Source: Flavobacteriaceae bacterium UBA2765
Lineage (GTDB): Bacteria; Bacteroidota; Bacteroidia; Flavobacteriales; Flavobacteriaceae
Reading direction: 5' to 3'
Assembly (NCBI GenBank): GCA_002352665.1
Contig: DEIV01000089.1
Span: 1-10,574, forward strand
DNA length: 10,574 nucleotides
Position numbers and translations under genes: made by a program. The notes below the pieces were generated by a model that was given only the letters and a program-made list of their open reading frames with translations, ran no database searches and was not told the DNA's origin. How positions within the stretch are numbered: the first letter of the stretch is position 1; every line of letters starts with the position of its first letter. Below are positions 6,802 to 10,574 of the stretch, piece after piece.

Positions 6802-7341
6802 ATGCAACATAAAATTGTAATTACCGGAGGGCCGGGAAGTGGTAAAACAACATTAATTAAAGAATTAACAAGTAGAAATTATATCTGCATTCCTGAAATA
6901 TCAAGACAAGTAACACAAGAGGCTAGAGAAAAAGGAATAGAATATCTGTTTTTAGAAGATCCTTTATTATTCAGTAAATTATTATTGGAAGGTAGAGAGA
7001 AACAGTATATTGATGCTCTTAATTTGGATACTAAACTTATTTTTTTCGATAGAGGTATACCAGATGTTCACGCATATATGAATTATAATGGTACTGTATA
7101 TTCAGAAATTTACCTCGATAAAAGTAAAAATTATACTTATGATAGTATTTTTTTATTACCTCCTTGGAAAGAAATTTATATTACAGATGATGAAAGGTAT
7201 GAAAGTTATGATTCGGCAGTAGCCTTACATTCTCATTTGAAACAAGCATATACAGCATTAGGTTATTCTATTAATGAAGTACCTACAGGAAAAGTTGCTT
7301 ATAGAGTTGATTATATCTTGAATCAATTAAAACACTTATAG
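6802..7341 (+). CDS. AAA_28-type P-loop NTPase
   Basis: A 179-residue cytoplasmic protein. The N-terminus KIVITGGPGSGKTTLI carries the Walker A motif GGPGSGKT (residues 9-16, Lys15). IFFDRGIPD (residues 80-88) supplies the Walker B-like Asp83, in the DRG form seen in nucleotide and nucleoside kinases. The fold and the IPEISRQV segment (30-37) fit the AAA_28 family, related to the NadR kinase domain. The substrate is unknown. The reading frame ends in TAG at 7339-7341, and the last G is also the first base of the recQ GTG start, so the two genes are very likely translationally coupled. The start ATG at 6802 is preceded by an A/T-rich tract with no Shine-Dalgarno site, as expected in this phylum. 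No convincing promoter was found; TATTTTTT at 6762-6769 is one base off the consensus but lacks a partner box. Confidence 0.85.
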   Translation: MQHKIVITGGPGSGKTTLIKELTSRNYICIPEISRQVTQEAREKGIEYLFLEDPLLFSKLLLEGREKQYIDALNLDTKLIFFDRGIPDVHAYMNYNGTVYSEIYLDKSKNYTYDSIFLLPPWKEIYITDDERYESYDSAVALHSHLKQAYTALGYSINEVPTGKVAYRVDYILNQLKHL

Positions 7342-9230
7342 TGGATGATGCTTTAAAAATATTAAAAAAATATTGGAAGTATCCCGCTTTTAAGGCACAA
7401 CAAAAGGAAATTATAGATTGTGTTCTTCAATGTAAAAATGCAGTAGTATTATTACCTACAGGTGGAGGTAAATCAATATGTTATCAAGTTCCTGCCATGA
7501 TTAATGAAGGTGTCTGTTTGGTAATTTCACCATTAATAGCTTTAATGAACGATCAGGTGAATAGCCTTAAAGATAAAGGGATCAAAGCCATTGCCATTAC
7601 GTCTAGTCTAAATAAAGAAGAAATAATTCAAGCATTTGATAATCTACAATTCGGAAATTATAAATTTTTATATCTGTCACCTGAAAAATTGCAATCAGAA
7701 TTTATTGAGCAAAAAATTAAACAATTAAACATTAATTTAATTGCAGTAGATGAAGCCCATTGTATTTCAGAATGGGGCCACGATTTTAGACCGGCTTATT
7801 TAAAAATACCATTGATAAAAGAATTGGGAATTGATGCTCCTATGATGGCTTTAACGGCAACGGCAACCAAGCGTGTAATGAATGATATTATTGAAAATTT
7901 AAAAATAGAGGATGCAGTAGTATTTAAACAGTCTTTAGTACGTCCAAACTTAGCGTTACATGTAAATAATCATGAAGATGTTTATTTTCAGCTTAAAAGA
8001 CAATTAAATAAAATTAAACAGCCTTCTATTATTTATGCAAATAGCAGAAGAACTGTTAAAGATATTAGTAGCTATTTGAACAAGAACAATTTTAAAAGTT
8101 CTTTTTATCATGGTGGTTTATCTGCTGATGAAAAACAATTGTCCTTTACCAGATGGATGGAAGAAAAAACACCTACAATGGTGGCTACTAATGCTTTTGG
8201 TATGGGTATTGACAAAGGTAACGTACAACAAATCATTCATCTAGACCTGCCTTATAGCTTAGAAAATTATATGCAGGAAGCGGGTAGAGCGGGAAGAAAT
8301 GATGGCAATGCCATATCAACAATTTTTGGAAATGAGCATACCATAGCTAATCTTAGAAATCATTATAAAAAAGGCTTGGTGACCATAGATTTTGCTAAAA
8401 AAATTTACAACCACCTCAATCAATATCTTTATATTGCTTATGGCGAGCTACCCAAACATTCTTTTGAATTTGAACTTACAAACTTCTGTAATCAATATAA
8501 AACTAACATTTTAAAAACCTACAATACACTTAAATTATTAGAAAGAGAGCAAATTTTAAGTTTTGATGAAAATTTCAATAAACAGTCCACCTTAAAATTT
8601 GTACTATCACCAAATAAAATACTAGATTATTCTGAGAAAAATAATAGCAACATAATAAAAACAATTTTAAGAACTTATGGTGGTATTTTTGAGCATTATA
8701 TAAAAATTAATGAATCAATTTTAGCAAAGAAACTGAACATTGAATCATCTCAAATAAAAAGTTCAATTATACAATTGGAAAGTAATGGTTTGGTAAAATA
8801 TAATTATAATAAGAATATAAGTCAGCTAAAATTTTTAGTGCCTAGAGAAGATGATAGAACAATTCATAACATTGCATTGGATATTAAAAAGCAAAATACT
8901 ATAAAACAAGAAAAGCTCAAAGCAGTAATTGAATACGTTAAAAATACTGCTATTTGTAGGAGTAAGCTTTTATTGAATTATTTTGATGAAAAAGTTGATA
9001 AAGATTGTGGTATATGTGATGTTTGCTTGTCTTCTGAAAAATTCACAATCAATTATATTGCAATAACAGAACAAATTTTAGTGCTATTGTCTAAAGAAAA
9101 GCAATTGTCTACTAAGGAAATTGTATCTATATTGAATATTGAAGGATCTATAGTTATCACAACATTGCAAAATCTATTGGATACTAATAAAATAACAATA
9201 AATTCGCAAAATAAATTAGAACTGATTTAA
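7341..9230 (+). CDS. recQ: ATP-dependent DNA helicase RecQ, variant domain order
   Basis: A 629-residue superfamily 2 3'-5' helicase for DNA repair and recombination. Motifs in order: Walker A PTGGGKS (39-45), VISPLIALMNDQV (61-73), DEAH box with the RecQ aromatic loop VDEAHCISEWGHDFRPAY (136-153), LTATAT (171-176), IIYANSRR (230-237), VATNAFGMGIDKG (281-293) and QEAGRAGRNDG (312-322). The four zinc-binding cysteines are Cys539, Cys556, Cys559 and Cys562. In E. coli RecQ the zinc site follows the helicase core closely; here about 190 residues rich in Asn, Lys and Ile lie between, and they include a likely winged-helix segment. After the zinc site only about 65 residues remain (a short helix-turn-helix-like part), so there is no HRDC domain. 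The start is GTG at 7341-7343; no in-frame ATG exists before Met53, inside the core. Confidence 0.95.
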   Translation: MDDALKILKKYWKYPAFKAQQKEIIDCVLQCKNAVVLLPTGGGKSICYQVPAMINEGVCLVISPLIALMNDQVNSLKDKGIKAIAITSSLNKEEIIQAFDNLQFGNYKFLYLSPEKLQSEFIEQKIKQLNINLIAVDEAHCISEWGHDFRPAYLKIPLIKELGIDAPMMALTATATKRVMNDIIENLKIEDAVVFKQSLVRPNLALHVNNHEDVYFQLKRQLNKIKQPSIIYANSRRTVKDISSYLNKNNFKSSFYHGGLSADEKQLSFTRWMEEKTPTMVATNAFGMGIDKGNVQQIIHLDLPYSLENYMQEAGRAGRNDGNAISTIFGNEHTIANLRNHYKKGLVTIDFAKKIYNHLNQYLYIAYGELPKHSFEFELTNFCNQYKTNILKTYNTLKLLEREQILSFDENFNKQSTLKFVLSPNKILDYSEKNNSNIIKTILRTYGGIFEHYIKINESILAKKLNIESSQIKSSIIQLESNGLVKYNYNKNISQLKFLVPREDDRTIHNIALDIKKQNTIKQEKLKAVIEYVKNTAICRSKLLLNYFDEKVDKDCGICDVCLSSEKFTINYIAITEQILVLLSKEKQLSTKEIVSILNIEGSIVITTLQNLLDTNKITINSQNKLELI

Positions 9231-10184
9231 ATGACTGATGTTAATATAGTATTTATGGGGACTCCAGATTTTGCCGTTGGAGTCTTAAAAGCTTTAATAG
9301 ATAGCGACTATAATGTGGTGGGTGTTATTACTGCTCCGGACAGACCCTCAGGTAGAGGCCGCAAATTAAGTGAATCTGCTGTAAAGAAATATGCGTTGGA
9401 ACAGGAGTTAACGGTATTACAACCTACCAATTTAAAGAGTGAATCATTTTTAAACGAATTGAAACAACTCAATGCTAATTTGCAAATTGTAGTTGCATTT
9501 AGAATGTTACCGAAAGTAGTTTGGCAAATGCCAAAATTAGGAACGTTTAATTTACATGCTTCTTTATTACCAGACTATAGAGGTGCAGCCCCAATTAATT
9601 GGGCAATTATTAATGGGGAAGATAAGACCGGAGTTACTACTTTTTTTATTGATGAAAAAATAGACACTGGTGCCATCATTTTACAAGAAGAAACTGCAAT
9701 TAATGAAAACGATACTGCCGGCGACTTACATGATAAACTTATGCATTTAGGTAGTAAGTTGGTAGTGAAAACAGTAGCATTGATAGGTGAAGGTGAAGCA
9801 AAAACAAAACAACAAGAACTATCTAAAAATTCAATTTTTAAAGAAGCACCAAAGATTTACAAAGAAACTTGTAGAATAGACTGGACCAGATCAATAGAAG
9901 CCGTTTACAATACAATTAGAGGGTTAAGTCCTTATCCCGGTTCATGGTCGGTCTTGCATAATAATGGTGAAACTATTGAAGTTAAAATATATAGTGCCAA
10001 AAAAATTATAGAAAAGCATAATGACACTATTGGAAAGATTATTAGTAATAAAAAAGAATTAAAAGTTGTAGTAGATAAAGGCTATATCTTTATAGAAAAT
10101 TTACAATTGCCAGGCAAGCGTAAAATGAATATAACGGAGCTATTAAATGGTTATTTATTTCATAATAATGCTTATTTTGAATAA
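9231..10184 (+). CDS. fmt: Methionyl-tRNA formyltransferase
   Basis: A 317-residue enzyme that formylates the methionine on initiator tRNA using 10-formyltetrahydrofolate, needed for normal translation start. The N-terminal formyltransferase domain opens with VFMGTPDFAV (residues 7-16). Catalytic residues are all present: Asn107 and His109 in FNLHASLLPDYRGAAPINWA, and Asp145 in DEKIDTG. The basic loop region DRPSGRGRKL (37-46) matches the tRNA-contacting insertion of the family. The C-terminal domain starts near IDWTRSIEAVYNTIRGLSPYPGSW. Length is standard. The ATG follows the recQ TAA with no spacing at all (TAAATG), so it is probably translated by re-initiation from the same transcript. Confidence 0.97.
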   Translation: MTDVNIVFMGTPDFAVGVLKALIDSDYNVVGVITAPDRPSGRGRKLSESAVKKYALEQELTVLQPTNLKSESFLNELKQLNANLQIVVAFRMLPKVVWQMPKLGTFNLHASLLPDYRGAAPINWAIINGEDKTGVTTFFIDEKIDTGAIILQEETAINENDTAGDLHDKLMHLGSKLVVKTVALIGEGEAKTKQQELSKNSIFKEAPKIYKETCRIDWTRSIEAVYNTIRGLSPYPGSWSVLHNNGETIEVKIYSAKKIIEKHNDTIGKIISNKKELKVVVDKGYIFIENLQLPGKRKMNITELLNGYLFHNNAYFE

Positions 10185-10199
10185 ATTTAATGTTATTCA
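10178..10199 (+). terminator. Hairpin over the fmt stop codon, possible terminator
   Basis: TGAATAA (10178-10184, including the TAA stop) pairs perfectly with TTATTCA (10193-10199) around an 8-base loop and is followed by TTTATTTG. The stem is AT-rich and short, so termination would be weak at best. Confidence 0.3.
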
Positions 10200-10230
10200 T
10201 TTATTTGATTATAAAATTTATCCTCTTTTT

Positions 10231-10274
10231 AAAAGCTTCAATATGACCTATATTTAAAGGCTTTTACCCTTTTT
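10231..10274 (+). terminator. Imperfect hairpin with T run, candidate terminator of the recQ-fmt operon
   Basis: AAAAGC (10231-10236) pairs with GCTTTT (10260-10265); inside it AATAT (10240-10244) pairs with ATATT (10250-10254) around the loop GACCT, with a small bulged region between. After ACCC comes TTTTT (10270-10274). The arrangement fits an AT-rich intrinsic terminator, but the stem is interrupted and has few G-C pairs. Confidence 0.4.
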
Positions 10275-10340
10275 ACAACTAAAAATAGTCAGGTTATTAA
10301 CAATTATATGCGTTTTATCAACAAAATTAAAGATTTTCAG

Positions 10341-10361
10341 GGGTAAACATTGCGTTAACCC
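10341..10361. promoter_or_regulatory. Dyad centred on the -33 box of the HU promoter, candidate operator
   Basis: GGGTAAAC (10341-10348) and GTTAACCC (10354-10361) are inverted half-sites matching at seven of eight positions, separated by ATTGC (10349-10353). The TTG promoter box (10350-10352) falls in the central spacer. Such a position suits a dimeric regulator that blocks RNA polymerase. No regulator can be named from the sequence. Confidence 0.45.
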
Positions 10362-10379
10362 TTATAAAATCTATATTTG
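10350..10379 (+). promoter_or_regulatory. Bacteroidota-type promoter of the HU gene
   Basis: TTG at 10350-10352, exactly 19 bases, then TATATTTG at 10372-10379, a full match to TAnnTTTG. This is the best promoter in the window. The transcript would begin near 10385 and carry an A/T-rich leader of about 45-50 bases to the ATG at 10432, with no Shine-Dalgarno site. Confidence 0.75.
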
Positions 10380-10431
10380 TTAAGCTTAAAACAAGCAAAT
10401 AAATATTTAACCAATTTTAAATTTTTTAATT

Positions 10432-10574
10432 ATGAACAAATCAGAATTAGTAGAATCTATGGCTGCAGATGCAGGAATTTCAAAAGCTGCTGCAAAAAAA
10501 GCATTAGACTCTGTTATGGGTAATGTTGAGAAAACATTAAAGAAAGGTGGAAGAGTTTCTTTAGTAGGTTTTGG
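10432..10574 (+). CDS. hup: HU family DNA-binding protein (partial, 3' end outside window)
   Basis: The first 47 residues of a small nucleoid protein. The opening MNKSELVESMAADAGISKAA, the helix AAKKALDSVMGNVEKTLKKG and the strand GRVSLVGFG are the usual HU/IHF dimerisation half: two helices, then the first beta strand leading to the DNA-binding arms. HU proteins are typically about 90 residues, so roughly half the gene is missing past the window edge. HU bends and compacts DNA as a dimer. Codons are less AT-biased (GCT, GCA and GGT common), as expected for a highly expressed gene. It has its own strong promoter overlapped by a dyad, and so is not read only from the upstream fmt operon. Confidence 0.95.
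   Translation, partial: MNKSELVESMAADAGISKAAAKKALDSVMGNVEKTLKKGGRVSLVGF

Noticed and set aside
1..10574. CRISPR array, toxin-antitoxin pair, phage defence or integrated element
   Set aside because: No direct-repeat array, tRNA-like attachment site, integrase or transposase gene, or small paired open frames were seen. The genes are core flavobacterial families.

Overview
The window is AT-rich, lacks Shine-Dalgarno-like sites and carries promoter-like sites of the Bacteroidota type (TTG, 19 bases, TAnnTTTG). Its genes (SurA/PpiC-type isomerases next to MoxR; DUF493, small P-loop NTPase, RecQ, Fmt and HU in a row) look like chromosomal core of a Flavobacteriaceae member. I cannot name the genus. 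I see no CRISPR array, tRNA, rRNA, prophage or intact insertion sequence, and no clear new defence or biosynthetic system. Most genes are recognisable housekeeping families; the less ordinary signals are regulatory or structural.

Left part, minus strand (1-6668). Reading in the direction of transcription: a small DUF493 protein; a secreted two-domain parvulin isomerase; a lipoprotein that looks like a SurA-type chaperone without a working isomerase domain and apparently starts at TTG; a secreted SurA-like protein with two degenerate parvulin domains; a MoxR AAA+ ATPase; and a secreted single-domain DUF1593 (nucleoside-hydrolase-like) protein. The three isomerase-like genes are packed one base apart and form an envelope protein-folding operon. 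MoxR follows after 132 bases. A GC-rich double hairpin, probably a REP-type element or a remnant of one, lies between moxR and the DUF1593 gene.

Right part, plus strand (6802-10574). An AAA_28-type NTPase, a RecQ helicase and methionyl-tRNA formyltransferase follow each other with a 1-base overlap and then no gap, so they are probably one translationally coupled operon. After about 250 non-coding bases with two candidate terminators comes the start of an HU DNA-binding protein gene, cut off by the window edge. Its promoter is the clearest in the window, and its -33 box sits at the centre of a 21-base dyad that could be an operator.

The 133-base region between DUF493 and the NTPase gene is a divergent control region. 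A good promoter is visible there for DUF493 only.
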